Shown: positions 1 through 9,190, numbered from the stretch's first letter. The stretch is DNA of 64,000 bases from Cognatilysobacter tabacisoli (GCF_003586305.1 NZ_KZ987400.1:218606-282605); one strand, 5' to 3'. Notes: a model not told the origin generated them from the letters alone. Made by a program: numbers and translations.

Positions 1-149
1 TCTCGAGCGAGGCCCAGAAGACCCCGCAACCGCAGGTCAACGTGCGCGGTGACCGGACGACCAAGTACCGGATCGTCAACGAAGTCGTGAAGACCGCGCA
101 GGCCCAGGGCATGCGCAAGGTCGGCTTCGTGGCCACCAAGGAACGCTGA
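1..149 (+). CDS. exbD: ExbD/TolR-family biopolymer transport protein, C-terminal end only
   Basis: The reading frame enters from the left edge and ends at the TGA at 147-149. The 48 visible residues end in [10 protein letters not shown] and closely resemble the C-terminus of the next gene (KIGFVQATQ). The segment around [25 protein letters not shown] matches the periplasmic domain of ExbD. The family energises TonB-dependent outer-membrane transport together with ExbB and TonB. The gap to the next exbD is only 10 bp, so the two are almost certainly co-transcribed. The membrane segment lies outside the window. Confidence 0.88.
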   Translation, partial: SSEAQKTPQPQVNVRGDRTTKYRIVNEVVKTAQAQGMRKVGFVATKER

Positions 150-159
150 GGAGACCGAC

Positions 160-579
160 ATGGCATTTACTTCGAACTCCGCGGCCGGCTCGCCGATGGC
201 CGACATCAACGTGACGCCGCTCGTCGACGTCATGCTGGTGTTGCTGATCATCTTCATGGTGACCGCGCCGATCATGTCGTACCCGATCGACGTCAACCTG
301 CCCCAGCGCACCACGACCCCGCCGCCGCCGACGGCTCCGCGCGAGCCGATCCGTCTGCGCATCGATGCTTCGGGCCAGATCTACTGGAACGAGGCGCCGC
401 AGCCGATCACCGCGCTGCGCGGCATGATGGACGCCGAGGTCGCCCGCGACCCGACGAACCAGCCGATGCTCGAGATCGACATGAACAACGAGGCGGACTA
501 CGGCGTGTTGGCCAAGGTCCTGGCCCATGCGAAGAACGCCGACATGCAGAAGATCGGCTTCGTCCAGGCCACGCAGTAA
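160..579 (+). CDS. exbD: ExbD/TolR-family biopolymer transport protein
   Basis: 139 aa, the usual size for ExbD. A short cytoplasmic N-terminus leads into one membrane segment (about residues 20-42), starting with the family signature [19 protein letters not shown]. The Asp in PLVDVM is the conserved proton-path residue. A proline-rich linker ([10 protein letters not shown]) follows, then the periplasmic domain (about 60-139). The ATG at 160 has a GAGGAG Shine-Dalgarno sequence at 149-154. It is the second of two closely spaced exbD genes, the arrangement of the tonB-exbB-exbD1-exbD2 clusters known in xanthomonads. A strong terminator follows at 601-627. Confidence 0.95.
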   Translation: MAFTSNSAAGSPMADINVTPLVDVMLVLLIIFMVTAPIMSYPIDVNLPQRTTTPPPPTAPREPIRLRIDASGQIYWNEAPQPITALRGMMDAEVARDPTNQPMLEIDMNNEADYGVLAKVLAHAKNADMQKIGFVQATQ

Positions 580-600
580 CACCGCTTACCTGTCGTGAAG

Positions 601-627
601 ACGCCGCCTCCGGGCGGCGTTTTTTTT
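601..627 (+). terminator. Rho-independent terminator after the second exbD
   Basis: A perfect 8-bp stem ACGCCGCC (601-608) / GGCGGCGT (613-620) closes a TCCG tetraloop of the stable UNCG class. It is followed directly by seven T residues (621-627). It lies 21 bp after the exbD stop codon and is the clearest intrinsic terminator in the window. Confidence 0.95.
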
Positions 628-717
628 GCCGCAGCGCGCAGGTCGGGAGACGCTTGCCCCTTCACCGGGGCCGGCGTAGCGTCGAACGCGGGCATCGGGC
701 CCACGAGGAGAGTGCGC

Positions 718-1119
718 ATGGCCGTCTCCCTCTACGCTTCGCCGGCGCGCGAGCGCGCCATGGCCGAGATCAACATCACCCCGCTGGTCGACGTGATGCT
801 GGTTCTGCTGGTGATCTTCATGCTGTCGATGCCGATCGTGACCCGCACCCTGCCGCTGCAGCTGCCCGCCGCCAGCCCGCCGCAGCCGGTCCAGCCGACG
901 CGGCTGACGCTGGACATCAGCGCCGCCGGTGAGCTGCGGCTCGACGGCGCCGCGTTGCCGGCCGCGGCGCTCGACGCCGCGCTGGCCGAGCGCCTCGCGC
1001 GCGAGCCGGGACTCGTGCTGCAGCTGCGGACGAGCAGCGACAGCGACTACCAGGCCTTTGCCGCGGCGCTGGCGCAGGCCCAGCGCAGCGGCGTGCGCCA
1101 CATCGCGCTGGCGGAGTGA
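718..1119 (+). CDS. exbD: ExbD/TolR-family protein, third copy
   Basis: 133 aa. Same architecture as the copy at 160: membrane segment containing [19 protein letters not shown] (about residues 17-38, conserved Asp in PLVDVM), Pro-rich linker and periplasmic domain. Its sequence is clearly diverged from the other two. A longer in-frame reading from 595 would start inside the terminator stem-loop and is not credible. The ATG at 718 has an AGGAG sequence about 10 bases upstream. Because a strong terminator separates it from the preceding exbD, it probably has its own promoter and may serve a different ExbB or TonB partner. Confidence 0.9.
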   Translation: MAVSLYASPARERAMAEINITPLVDVMLVLLVIFMLSMPIVTRTLPLQLPAASPPQPVQPTRLTLDISAAGELRLDGAALPAAALDAALAERLAREPGLVLQLRTSSDSDYQAFAAALAQAQRSGVRHIALAE

Positions 1120-1244
1120 GCTGCCGCAGACGGGTCGGCGGACGTCGTTCGACAGCCGTGCCCGCCGGTTCCCGTTGAGGTGCGGAGCAGTGCGGACCAG
1201 CAGTTGCCGACATGGTCGCCACGGCCGCCGCGATCCGGGGGCGC

Positions 1245-2018
1245 TCAGCTCGCGGCGCGGTCCGTGATCGCCCGGTAGGCGCGCACCGTGGCGTCGAGTC
1301 CGTCGTACAGCGCCTCGCTGATCAACGCGTGGCCGATCGATACCTCCAGCACCTGCGGCACCGCCGCCAGGAACGCGCCGAGGTTGGCTTGGCTGAGGTC
1401 GTGGCCGGCGTTGACGCCGAGCCCGGCGGCCTGCGCCCGTCGCGCGGCCGCAGCGAACGTCTGCAGCATCGCCGTGCCGTCGCCGCGCGCGAACGCCTCC
1501 GCGTACGGGCCGGTGTAGAGCTCCACGCGGTCGGCACCGAGCTGGGCGGCGACCTCGAGCCCAGCACCCGGCGCGGCTTCGACGTGCGCGTCGGCGAACA
1601 CGCTGACCCGGCAGCCAAGCGCCTTCAGCGCGGCGACCCGCGGTGCGAGCGCGTCAGAATCGCGGACAAAATCGAACCCATGGTCCGACGTGAGCTGGCC
1701 GTCGCCGTCCGGCACGAGGGTGGCCTGCGCCGGGCGCACCTGCTCGCACAGCGCCAGGAAGCCCGGGTACCCGGGGCGGGGCGGGGCGAACGGATTGCCT
1801 TCGAGGTTGAACTCGACGCCGCGCTCGCGGGTCAGCGCCGAGAGCGCGACGACGTCGTCGTGGCGCACGTGGCGCGCATCGGGTCGCGGGTGCACGGTGA
1901 TGCCGTGCGCGCCGGCGTCGAGGCAAGCGCGCGCGGCGCGGACGATGTCGGGCTCGGCCCCGCCGCGCGAGTTGCGCAGCACCGCGATCTTGTTGACGTT
2001 GACGCTGAGGACGGTCAT
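1245..2018 (-). CDS. pdxJ: Pyridoxine 5'-phosphate synthase PdxJ
   Basis: 257 aa. PdxJ condenses 1-deoxy-xylulose 5-phosphate with 3-amino-2-oxopropyl phosphate to give pyridoxine 5'-phosphate, the last ring-forming step of DXP-dependent vitamin B6 synthesis in the cytoplasm. Family signatures are clear: an N-terminal [16 protein letters not shown] strand, [15 protein letters not shown], and FNLEGNP. The C-terminal part carries [11 protein letters not shown] and [13 protein letters not shown], which line the phosphate sites of the TIM barrel. Length matches the family. It lies 31 bp behind the small membrane-protein gene at 2050-2319 and is probably transcribed with it and with the cardiolipin synthase gene. 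Confidence 0.96.
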   Translation of the reverse strand: MTVLSVNVNKIAVLRNSRGGAEPDIVRAARACLDAGAHGITVHPRPDARHVRHDDVVALSALTRERGVEFNLEGNPFAPPRPGYPGFLALCEQVRPAQATLVPDGDGQLTSDHGFDFVRDSDALAPRVAALKALGCRVSVFADAHVEAAPGAGLEVAAQLGADRVELYTGPYAEAFARGDGTAMLQTFAAAARRAQAAGLGVNAGHDLSQANLGAFLAAVPQVLEVSIGHALISEALYDGLDATVRAYRAITDRAAS

Positions 2019-2049
2019 CGCGACAGCTTAGCGCGCCGCCGCGACCGGA

Positions 2050-2319
2050 TCAGTTCGACGGTTCGCTCGGCGGCGCGGCCTGGGCGGCCGCGAGCTTGCG
2101 CGCTTCGGCCTGCTCGCGCAGGCGGCGCAGCTCGGCGGGGTCGAGCATCAGGCCCTCGTCGCGGGCGCGGCTGCCGACCCGCTGCGCCAGCAGCCCGAGC
2201 ACCCAGGCCAGCAGCAGGCCGAGTGCGGCCAGCAGCGCGACGGCGAGCACGGCGACCGACGTGGTCTTGAACGCGACCGCCAACGCGGCCAGGGCCAGCA
2301 GCAGGTACAACCAGTGCAT
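2050..2319 (-). CDS. Small membrane protein of unknown function
   Basis: 89 aa beginning MHWLYLLLALAALAVAF. The first ~55 residues form two hydrophobic segments separated by a short KTTS turn. A charged tail follows (LDPAELRRLREQAEARK) that looks helical, with an Ala/Pro-rich end. A longer reading from 2424 adds an Arg-rich stretch of non-coding character, so the internal ATG at 2319 is preferred. It sits between the cardiolipin synthase gene and pdxJ on the same strand. I recognise no family; position suggests only co-expression with its neighbours. Confidence 0.7.
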   Translation of the reverse strand: MHWLYLLLALAALAVAFKTTSVAVLAVALLAALGLLLAWVLGLLAQRVGSRARDEGLMLDPAELRRLREQAEARKLAAAQAAPPSEPSN

Positions 2320-2451
2320 CGCGGCGACTCCGGACAGGCTCCCGGTGCGGGAGGCGATGCGAGTGTAGCGTGGCGGCCGCGCCGCGCATGCCCGGCGCGC
2401 GACCGCCCGTCGCAGTTTCGCCAACGCGCCCCGCCGCCCCGGCGGCCGCGA

Positions 2452-3885
2452 CTACAGCAGCGGCGACACCAGCCGCGCCAGCGCCTCGGGCAGCCGCGCG
2501 CGCCACAGCGGCCGCGCCCGCTGGTGCTTCACCTGCGGCGCCGACTCCAGTTCCGACGCCACCAGCGCCGCCAGTTCGCCAGCGAGCCCGCGGTCGCGGA
2601 ACAGCAGAGACAGCTCGAAGTTCAACCGGAAGCTGCGGTGGTCGAAGTTCGCGCTGCCGATGATCGCAACCTCGTCGTCGCACAGCAGGGCCTTGGTGTG
2701 CAGCATCCGCGGGCCGTACTCGTGGATCTTGACCCCGGCCGCGAGCAGCTCGTCGAAGTACGAGCGGGCGGCGAACGTCACCAGCCGGCTGTCGCTGAGC
2801 TTGGGCACCAGCAGGCGCACGTCGAGCCCGCCGAGCGCGGCCGAGGTCAGCGCCATCCGCGCGGCCTCGCCGGGCACGAAGTACGGCGTCACCAGCCACA
2901 CCCGCCGGCGCGCGGCGTGGATTGCGCCGACGTGCAGGCGGTGGATCGCCTCCCACGACGAGTCCGGACCCGACACCAGCACCTGGGTGACGACGGCCCC
3001 GGCGGTGCTGCGCGCGCCGGGCAGGTCGGTCGGCACGACCCCGGTCGCGTAGGCCCAGTCCTCCGCGAACACCAGCGCCAGCGCCTGCACGACCTCGCCC
3101 TCGACGCGCAGGTGCAGGTCGCGGTACGCATCGTCGCGCAGGCGCTCGTCCTCCTCGTCGGTGATGTTGATGCCGCCGGTGAAGCCGACTTCGCCGTCGA
3201 TGACGACGACCTTGCGGTGCGTTCGCAGGTTCAGCCACGGCCGGTGCCAGAACCAGTGCAGGCGCATCGGGTGGAACCACGCGACCTCGCCGCCGGCATC
3301 GAGCAGCGGCTGCAGGAACCGCTGCTTCGTCTGACCCGACCCGACCGCGTCGAGCAGCAGCCGCACCTTGACCCCGGCGCGCGCGCGCTCGATCAGCGCG
3401 TCGCGCAGCGCGGTGCCGGTGCGGTCGGGCAGGAAGATGTAGTACTCCAGGTCGATGCGGGTCCGCGCGCGCGCGACGTCGTCGAGCAGCGCGGCGTACT
3501 TGGCGCCGCCGTCGATCAGCAGCCGCACCGCGGTGGCGGTGGTCGGCGGCAGCCCGGTCACGGCCTGCGCGAGCCGCGCCATCTCGACCGCGTCCGGGTC
3601 GGTGCTGAAGCCGGCCGGGGGCGGCAGCGCCGCGCGGTTGCGGCCGCGGCGCAGCCGCTGGCGCTCGATCCGCTGCGGGCCGAAGAAGTGATAGATGACG
3701 AAGCCGACGTACGGCAGCGCGGCCAGGCTGATCAGCCAGCTCAGCGTGGCCACCGGCTCGCGCTTCTGCAGCACGATCCACAGGCCCAGACCGATGACGT
3801 ACGCGACCCAGCCGAACACCAGCAGCGCGGTCAGGTACGGCCAGCCGGACACGGTCGTCCACAGCGACTGCAGCGACAGGAACAT
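2452..3885 (-). CDS. cls: Cardiolipin synthase (phospholipase D family)
   Basis: 477 aa. Joins two phosphatidylglycerol molecules to make cardiolipin at the inner membrane. Two N-terminal membrane helices (about residues 10-60, including FGWVAYVIGLGLWIVLQ) precede two phospholipase D domains. Each carries an HKD motif: HRKVVVIDGEVGFTGGIN (about residue 220) and HTKALLCDDEVAIIGSANFDHRS (about residue 395). Both His/Lys pairs are intact. A reading from 3924 adds 13 Arg/Pro-rich residues; the ATG at 3885 fits the family N-terminus better. It is divergent from the radical SAM gene at 3958, with 72 bp between the starts. Confidence 0.94.
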   Translation of the reverse strand: MFLSLQSLWTTVSGWPYLTALLVFGWVAYVIGLGLWIVLQKREPVATLSWLISLAALPYVGFVIYHFFGPQRIERQRLRRGRNRAALPPPAGFSTDPDAVEMARLAQAVTGLPPTTATAVRLLIDGGAKYAALLDDVARARTRIDLEYYIFLPDRTGTALRDALIERARAGVKVRLLLDAVGSGQTKQRFLQPLLDAGGEVAWFHPMRLHWFWHRPWLNLRTHRKVVVIDGEVGFTGGINITDEEDERLRDDAYRDLHLRVEGEVVQALALVFAEDWAYATGVVPTDLPGARSTAGAVVTQVLVSGPDSSWEAIHRLHVGAIHAARRRVWLVTPYFVPGEAARMALTSAALGGLDVRLLVPKLSDSRLVTFAARSYFDELLAAGVKIHEYGPRMLHTKALLCDDEVAIIGSANFDHRSFRLNFELSLLFRDRGLAGELAALVASELESAPQVKHQRARPLWRARLPEALARLVSPLL

Positions 3886-3957
3886 CCGGGCTCCGGGGCG
3901 GGAAGGGCGCGGCCGTCGTCGCAATCCGTGCGATGCCGCTGGCGTAGCCTAGGGCGC

Positions 3958-5082
3958 ATGGACGACGCCCGCAAAGCACAGGCCCCGATCAAGGGCCGCG
4001 GCGCGGCTTCGCGGATCGCGGGCCGCTTCGAGAAATCGACGACCCACGGCGTCGACGACGGCTGGGGCTCGGTCTACGAGGAGCTGGCCGACGCGCCGCG
4101 GCCGCGCACCCAGGTCACCGAGGAGCGTGCGCGCAGCATCATCAGCCGCAACGATTCGCCGGACATCGGCTTCAGCCAGTCGGTCAACCCGTACCGCGGC
4201 TGCGAGCACGGCTGCGTGTACTGCTTCGCGCGGCCGTCGCACGCGTACCTCGACCTGTCGCCGGGGCTGGATTTCGAGACGCGGCTGTACGCCAAGACCA
4301 ACACCGCCGAGCAGCTGCGCCGGGAGCTGTCCAGGCCGGGCTACGTCCCGTCGACGATCGCGCTGGGCATCAACACCGACGCCTACCAGCCGATCGAGCG
4401 CGACCACCGGATCACCCGCGACACGCTGGAGCTCCTCGCGCAGTGCCGGCACCCGGTGAGCTTCGTCACCAAGAGCGCGCTGATCGAGCGCGACCTCGAC
4501 GTTCTGGTGCGGATGGCGGGCCAGCGGCTGGTCAACGTCTACTTCTCGGTGACCACGCTCGACAACCGCCTGTCGGGGAGGATGGAGCCGCGCGCCGCGG
4601 CCCCGCACGCGCGGCTGCGCGCGATGCGCGCGCTCGCCGACGCCGGCGTGCCGGTCGGCGTGCTGGTCGCGCCGGTGGTGCCGATGATCACCGACGCCGA
4701 GCTCGAGCACATCCTCGAGGCCGCACACGCCCACGGCGCGCGCAGCGCCAGCTACGTGCTGCTGCGCCTGCCGCACGAACTCAAGGACCTGTGGCGCGAG
4801 TGGCTGCAGCTGCACTACCCGGAGCGCGCCGCGCACGTGATGAGCCTGGTCCAGCAGATGCGCGGCGGCCGCGACTACGACAGCACGTTCGGCAAGCGCA
4901 TGCGCGGCGAGGGGCCGTTCGCCCAGCTGATCGCGCAGCGCTTCGCCAAGGCGCACGCACGTTTGGGCTTCGGCCGGCTGCCGCCGCTCGACGCCAGCGC
5001 CTTCGTCGCGCCCGACGCGCCGCCGCGCGCGCCGAAGCCGCCGAAGGCCGCGCCGCCGAGCCCGCAGGGCCAGCTGTTCTAG
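3958..5082 (+). CDS. PA0069-family radical SAM protein (spore photoproduct lyase-like)
   Basis: 374 aa. The iron-sulfur motif CEHGCVYC lies at residues 82-89 (Cys82, Cys86, Cys89), preceded by NPYRG, and a TIM-barrel radical SAM core follows. The protein belongs to the family typified by Pseudomonas PA0069, related to SplB photoproduct lyases; its substrate is not known to me. The C-terminal ~30 residues are Pro/Ala/Lys-rich and probably disordered. The frame stays open upstream to 2314, but that part is antisense to cls and lacks coding character. The ATG at 3958 is six residues before a well-conserved start region. TAGCCT at 3945-3950, seven bases before the ATG, may be a -10 element giving a nearly leaderless mRNA. 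Confidence 0.92.
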   Translation: MDDARKAQAPIKGRGAASRIAGRFEKSTTHGVDDGWGSVYEELADAPRPRTQVTEERARSIISRNDSPDIGFSQSVNPYRGCEHGCVYCFARPSHAYLDLSPGLDFETRLYAKTNTAEQLRRELSRPGYVPSTIALGINTDAYQPIERDHRITRDTLELLAQCRHPVSFVTKSALIERDLDVLVRMAGQRLVNVYFSVTTLDNRLSGRMEPRAAAPHARLRAMRALADAGVPVGVLVAPVVPMITDAELEHILEAAHAHGARSASYVLLRLPHELKDLWREWLQLHYPERAAHVMSLVQQMRGGRDYDSTFGKRMRGEGPFAQLIAQRFAKAHARLGFGRLPPLDASAFVAPDAPPRAPKPPKAAPPSPQGQLF

Positions 5083-5107
5083 CGTTTGCGCGCGACCCCG
5101 CCGGCGT

Positions 5108-6898
5108 TCATGCCCACAGCGGCCCGCCGAGCCACAGCCATCGCGCCATCCACGCGCTGACCGCGCCGATGAGCACGGTCAGCGGCAGCCCGACCCGCAG
5201 GAAGTCGCCGAATCGGTAGCCGCCCGGGCCGAGGATCAGCAGGTTGCCGTGGTGGCCAATCGGGGTCAGGAACGCGACCACCGCGCCGAGCGCGGTGCAC
5301 ACCACGAACGGCGTTGCCGGCAGGCCCAGCGCCTGCGCCAGCTCGACTGCCACCGGCCCGAGCAGCACCGTCGTCGCCGCGTCGGACAGGATCTGGGTCA
5401 TCAGCGCGGCCACGGCGAACATCATCATCAGCACCGCCAGCGGTGGCCAGCCCTGCACGACGAACAGCAGGCCGTCGGCGAGCAGCTGCGCGGTGCCGGT
5501 CTGCTCCATGGCGATGCCGAGCGGGATCACGCCGGCGATCATCACGAAGATCCGCACGTCGATGCCGCGGTAGGCCTGGTCGATGTCGACGCAGCGGGTC
5601 GCGACCATCGCGACCGCGCCGAGCAGGAAGGCCACCGGCGCCGGCAGCCACTCGGTCGCCGCGGCGAGCACGGTGGCCGCCAGCACGAACAGCGCCAGCG
5701 GCGCGCGGATGCGGCGGTGCGCCTGGCCGGCGAACGGCACCAGCATCAGGAAGCCGTGGTGCGCGGCCAGCTCGGAGAACCGCGCCGGCCGGCCCCACAG
5801 CACCAGCAGGTCGCCCTCGCGCAGGCGCGCGTCGGCCAGCCGCGGCGTGACCTCGGCATCGCGTCGCCACAGGCCGGCGATCACCGCGCCGAACCGGCGG
5901 GCGAAGTCGAGCTCGCGGATCGAATGGCCGATGAACTCCGAACCGGGCGCGACGACCGCCTGCACCAGCTGCGACTCGCCGTCGCCGTCGGTGCGCGCGC
6001 CGAAGCGGGCGATCGCGTTGAGGTCGAGGCCGGCGTCGTCGTGCAGCGTCGCCAGCGCGTCGGCCGACGCCTCAACCAGCAGCACGTCGCCGCCGAGCAG
6101 CACGCTGCTCGCGGTGAGGTCGTCGCGCCGGACGCCGTCGCGCAGCCAGCCGACGAGCCGGAACTTGTCGCCTTGCGCCTTCTGCAGCTCGGCCAGCGGC
6201 CGCGTGCTCCAGCGCGAGCCGTCGACGATCACCAGCTCGGTGCGATAGCGGTCCAGCCGCAGGTAGCCGTCGTCGCCGTGCTCGCCCGGCCGACGCGGCA
6301 GCAGCCAGCGCGCCAGCCACATGTAGACGACGCCGATCGCGATCAGCGCCAGCCCGATCGGCGTGATCGAGAAGATCCCAAGCCCGTCCTCGCCGGCGCG
6401 CTCGATCAGGTTGTCGGCCAGCAGGAACGCCGGCGCGCTGACCAGCGTCAGCGTGGTGCCGAGCGACGCGGCGAACGACATCGGCATCAGCAGCCGCGAC
6501 GCGGACAGGCCGCGGTCGCGCGCGAACCGGCTGACGATCGGCAGCATCATCGCCGTCACCATCACGTGGTGGGTGAACGACGACAGGGCGGCGACCACCG
6601 GCATCACCACTGCGATCGCGCGGCCCTCGCTGCGGCCGGCGGCGCGCTCGACCCACTGGCCGATGCGTTCGGTGATGCCGGTCGCGGCCAGCGCCCCGGA
6701 GATCACGAACACCGCCGCGACGATGATCGCCGGCTCGCTGGCGAACCCCGACAGCGCCTGGCGCGCGTCGAGCACGCCGGTCAGCACCAGCGCGAGCAGC
6801 GTGAGCATCGCGGTCACATCGACGCGCAACCGTTCGCTGACGAACAGGTACAGCGCGCAGGCCAGGATCAGCAGGAACAGCAGGGCGTGGAGCTCCAT
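5108..6898 (-). CDS. SLC13/DASS-type permease with two TrkA-C (RCK_C) domains
   Basis: 596 aa integral membrane protein. It starts with an N-terminal helix (MELHALLFLLILACALYLFV) and a first transmembrane half (to about residue 215). Two RCK_C-like soluble domains follow (about 215-290 and 300-385, the latter with VVAPGSEFIGHSIRELDFARRFGAVIAGLWR), then a second transmembrane half containing GIPLGIAMEQTGTA-like re-entrant sequence near residue 460 and TPIGHHGNLLILGPGGY near the end. This layout is typical of the 'SLC13 family permease' group, which moves anions such as sulfate or dicarboxylates. The substrate cannot be read from sequence. Start at 6898 is preferred over 6949, whose extra 17 residues are not membrane-like. 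Confidence 0.9.
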   Translation of the reverse strand: MELHALLFLLILACALYLFVSERLRVDVTAMLTLLALVLTGVLDARQALSGFASEPAIIVAAVFVISGALAATGITERIGQWVERAAGRSEGRAIAVVMPVVAALSSFTHHVMVTAMMLPIVSRFARDRGLSASRLLMPMSFAASLGTTLTLVSAPAFLLADNLIERAGEDGLGIFSITPIGLALIAIGVVYMWLARWLLPRRPGEHGDDGYLRLDRYRTELVIVDGSRWSTRPLAELQKAQGDKFRLVGWLRDGVRRDDLTASSVLLGGDVLLVEASADALATLHDDAGLDLNAIARFGARTDGDGESQLVQAVVAPGSEFIGHSIRELDFARRFGAVIAGLWRRDAEVTPRLADARLREGDLLVLWGRPARFSELAAHHGFLMLVPFAGQAHRRIRAPLALFVLAATVLAAATEWLPAPVAFLLGAVAMVATRCVDIDQAYRGIDVRIFVMIAGVIPLGIAMEQTGTAQLLADGLLFVVQGWPPLAVLMMMFAVAALMTQILSDAATTVLLGPVAVELAQALGLPATPFVVCTALGAVVAFLTPIGHHGNLLILGPGGYRFGDFLRVGLPLTVLIGAVSAWMARWLWLGGPLWA

Positions 6899-6986
6899 GC
6901 CGGCATTGTGGCGCATCGCAAACCGTGGACCCGTGCACGATGTGGTCACGCCACGCGGCTACACTGCGCCGGACTTCCGCTAGACC

Positions 6987-8135
6987 ATGGGCATGGGCGA
7001 GACACGACCGCCACTGGGCGAACACGACCGCTTCCGGTTGGCCATGACGGCGGCGGGCATCGGCATGGCCATCGTCGACCTCGACGGGCGCTGGCTCGAG
7101 GTCAATCCCGCGCTCGAACGCATGCTCGGGTACACGGCGGCCGAGATGCTCGGCCGCACCGCCGCCGAGTTCACCCACCCGGACGACCTCGAGGCCTCGC
7201 GCGGCTACCTGATCGGGCTGGTCGACGGCTTCATCCCGGTGCTCGACGTGCGCAAGCGCTACGTGCACCGCGACGGCAGCGAGGTCTGGGTGCAGGCCAA
7301 CGTCGCGACGATGCGCGACGCCAGCGGCGCGCCGCTGTACCTGGTCGTGCAGCTGCGCGACATCGGCGCGGAGATCGCCGCCGAGCGCGCGCTCGAAGCG
7401 CACGGCCGCGAACGCGCCGAAGCGGCCGACCGCTCGAACCGCCAGCTGCAGCTGTTCACCGATGCCGTATCGCACGACCTGCGCGCGCCGCTGCGGGCGA
7501 TCGAGAGCTTCTCGCGGCGGCTGGCCGAGCGCGCCGGCGAGCGCCTCGACGACGAGGAGCGCGAACACCTGCAGCGCATCCGCCAGGCCGCCAAGCGCAT
7601 GACCGCGCTCCTCGACGCGCTCAACGAACTCTCGCACGCGACCCGGACCGAGCTGCGCAGCAGCCGGGTCGACCTGAGCCTGCTGGCCGAATGGGTCGGC
7701 GCCGAACTGCAGGACGCCGATCCGGCGCGCGCGGCGCAGGTGCGGATCCAGCCGGGCCTGACCTGCTGGGGCGACGAGCGGCTGCTGAAGGTGATGCTCG
7801 CCCAGCTGCTCGACAACGCGTGGAAGTTCACCGACCCCGCGCAGCCGGTGCGGATCGAGGTCGACGGGGCCGTCGACGGCAACCGCCTGCGCGTGACCGT
7901 GCGCGACCACGGCACCGGCTTCGACATGCGCTACGTGCACAAGCTGTTCGAACCGTTCCAGCGCCTGCACGGCCCGGACCAGGGCGGCGGGCACGGGCTC
8001 GGCCTGACCGTGGCGCAGCGCATCGTGCAGCGCCACGGCGGCGCGATCCACGCGCAGTCGCACGTCGGCGAGGGCGCGGCGTTCACCCTCGACCTCCCGG
8101 CGGGCTCGCCGCGGGAGGCTGCGGCGCATGCATAA
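6987..8135 (+). CDS. PAS-domain sensor histidine kinase
   Basis: 382 aa, no membrane helices, so cytoplasmic. One PAS domain (about residues 12-128, including the PAS core GRWLEVNPALERMLGY and a PAC-like RDGSEVWVQANV). A HisKA domain with the phospho-acceptor in VSHDLRAPLRAIESF (His163) follows. The HATPase_c domain has the N box (LLDNAWKFT), G1 (DHGTGFD) and G2 (GGGHGLGLTV). The class is that of phytochrome-like kinases lacking the photosensory GAF/PHY part. Its stop overlaps the following response regulator by 8 bp, so the two form a cognate pair. A second ATG at 6993 could also be the start. Confidence 0.93.
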   Translation: MGMGETRPPLGEHDRFRLAMTAAGIGMAIVDLDGRWLEVNPALERMLGYTAAEMLGRTAAEFTHPDDLEASRGYLIGLVDGFIPVLDVRKRYVHRDGSEVWVQANVATMRDASGAPLYLVVQLRDIGAEIAAERALEAHGRERAEAADRSNRQLQLFTDAVSHDLRAPLRAIESFSRRLAERAGERLDDEEREHLQRIRQAAKRMTALLDALNELSHATRTELRSSRVDLSLLAEWVGAELQDADPARAAQVRIQPGLTCWGDERLLKVMLAQLLDNAWKFTDPAQPVRIEVDGAVDGNRLRVTVRDHGTGFDMRYVHKLFEPFQRLHGPDQGGGHGLGLTVAQRIVQRHGGAIHAQSHVGEGAAFTLDLPAGSPREAAAHA

Positions 8136-8562
8136 GGAAATCCTGCTCGTCGAGGACAACCCCGACGACGTCGAGCTGACCCGGCTCGCGTTCGACGAGG
8201 CCAAGATCGCCAACCGGCTGGTCGTCGTCGGCGACGGCGTCGAGGCGCTCGACTACCTGTTCGCGCGCGGCCGCCATGCCGACCGCGATCGCGACGCGCT
8301 GCCGTCGATCGTGCTGCTCGACCTCAACCTGCCCAAGCTCGACGGCCGCGAGGTGCTGCAGGCGATCCGCGCCGACGAACGCACGCGCACGCTGCCGGTC
8401 GTGGTGCTGACCACCAGCGCCGAGCCGTTCGACGTCGACGCCAGCTATGCGCTCGGCGTCAACAGCTTCATCCAGAAGCCGGTGGACTTCGAGCAGTTCG
8501 TCTGGGCGGTGAAGCAGGTCGGGCTGTACTGGCTGGTGCTGAACCAGCCCGCGCGCCCCTGA
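8128..8562 (+). CDS. Single-domain response regulator (Rcp1 type)
   Basis: 144 aa, one receiver domain and no output domain. The acidic pocket is ED/ND near residues 9-14, the phospho-acceptor is Asp65 in VLLDLNLPKLDG, and the conserved Thr/Ser and Lys lie in VVLTTSAEP and FIQKPVDF. The long loop between helix 1 and the acceptor strand (YLFARGRHADRDRD) is typical of Rcp1-type regulators that pair with phytochrome-family kinases. Its start overlaps the end of the kinase gene by 8 bp, so translation is probably coupled. With no DNA-binding domain, it likely acts through protein contacts or as a phosphate sink. Confidence 0.93.
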   Translation: MHKEILLVEDNPDDVELTRLAFDEAKIANRLVVVGDGVEALDYLFARGRHADRDRDALPSIVLLDLNLPKLDGREVLQAIRADERTRTLPVVVLTTSAEPFDVDASYALGVNSFIQKPVDFEQFVWAVKQVGLYWLVLNQPARP

Positions 8563-8567
8563 GCGGC

Positions 8568-9190
8568 ATGCACGACGGCCACGACGCGGCGCCGCGCGCG
8601 CTCGCGCTGTTCGATTTCGACGGCACCCTGACCACCGCGGAGACCTTCGGCCCGTTCGTGCGGCGCGCCGCGCCGCGCGCGCGGGTGCGCGTCGGCGCTC
8701 CGCTGCTGGCGCCGCTGGTGCTGGGCTACCGCGCCGGGCTGGTGTCCGGCAGCAGCGTGCGCGCGGCGATCGTGCGGGTGGCCTTCGCCGGCGTGCCGGA
8801 GGCGGACGTCGCCGCGCACGGCGCGGGCTTCGCGCGCGACGTCATCCCCGGCCTGCTGCGTCCGTCGGCGATGGTCTCGCTCGACCGGCACCGCGAACGC
8901 GGCGACACCGTCGCCGTCGTGTCCGGTGCGTTCGATGCGTACCTGGCACCGTGGTGCGCGGCGCAGGGGATCGAACTGCTCGCTTCGTCGCTGGCGTCGC
9001 GCGACGGCGTGCTGACCGGGCACTACCGCGGAGCGCAGTGCGTCGGCGCGGAGAAAGCCCGGCGCGTGCGCGAGCGTTTCGCGCTGCACGCGTTCGCTGC
9101 GGTGCACGCCTACGGCGACACCGGCGAGGACGCCGCGCTGCTCGCGCTGGCCGACCACCCACCTACCGCGGCCGGCCGCTGCCGGCCTGA
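8568..9190 (+). CDS. HAD-IB family phosphatase with an apparent one-base frameshift near its end
   Basis: SerB-like HAD hydrolase. Motif I is LFDFDGTLTTAE (Asp16, Asp18), motif II is VVSGAF, and motif III/IV is YGDTGEDAALLALAD. After DH at 9153-9158 the frame goes wrong. The family's usual ending (HP-YRGRPL) is present but one frame over: from 9161 the bases read T-Y-R-G-R-P-L-P-A and stop at the TGA at 9188-9190. One base is missing after 9160. Without correction the frame runs on to 10076, antisense to the next gene, which is implausible. The corrected protein is about 207 aa, normal for the family. Whether this is a real mutation or a sequencing error cannot be decided here. Confidence 0.85.

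Noticed and set aside
595..717. Upstream GTG start for the third exbD
   Set aside because: It would place the start codon in a strong intrinsic terminator and add a Gly/Pro/Arg-rich non-family sequence; ATG 718 has a good ribosome-binding site.
2314..3957. N-terminal extension of the radical SAM protein
   Set aside because: Antisense to cardiolipin synthase, with no conserved sequence; the family N-terminus begins near 3958.
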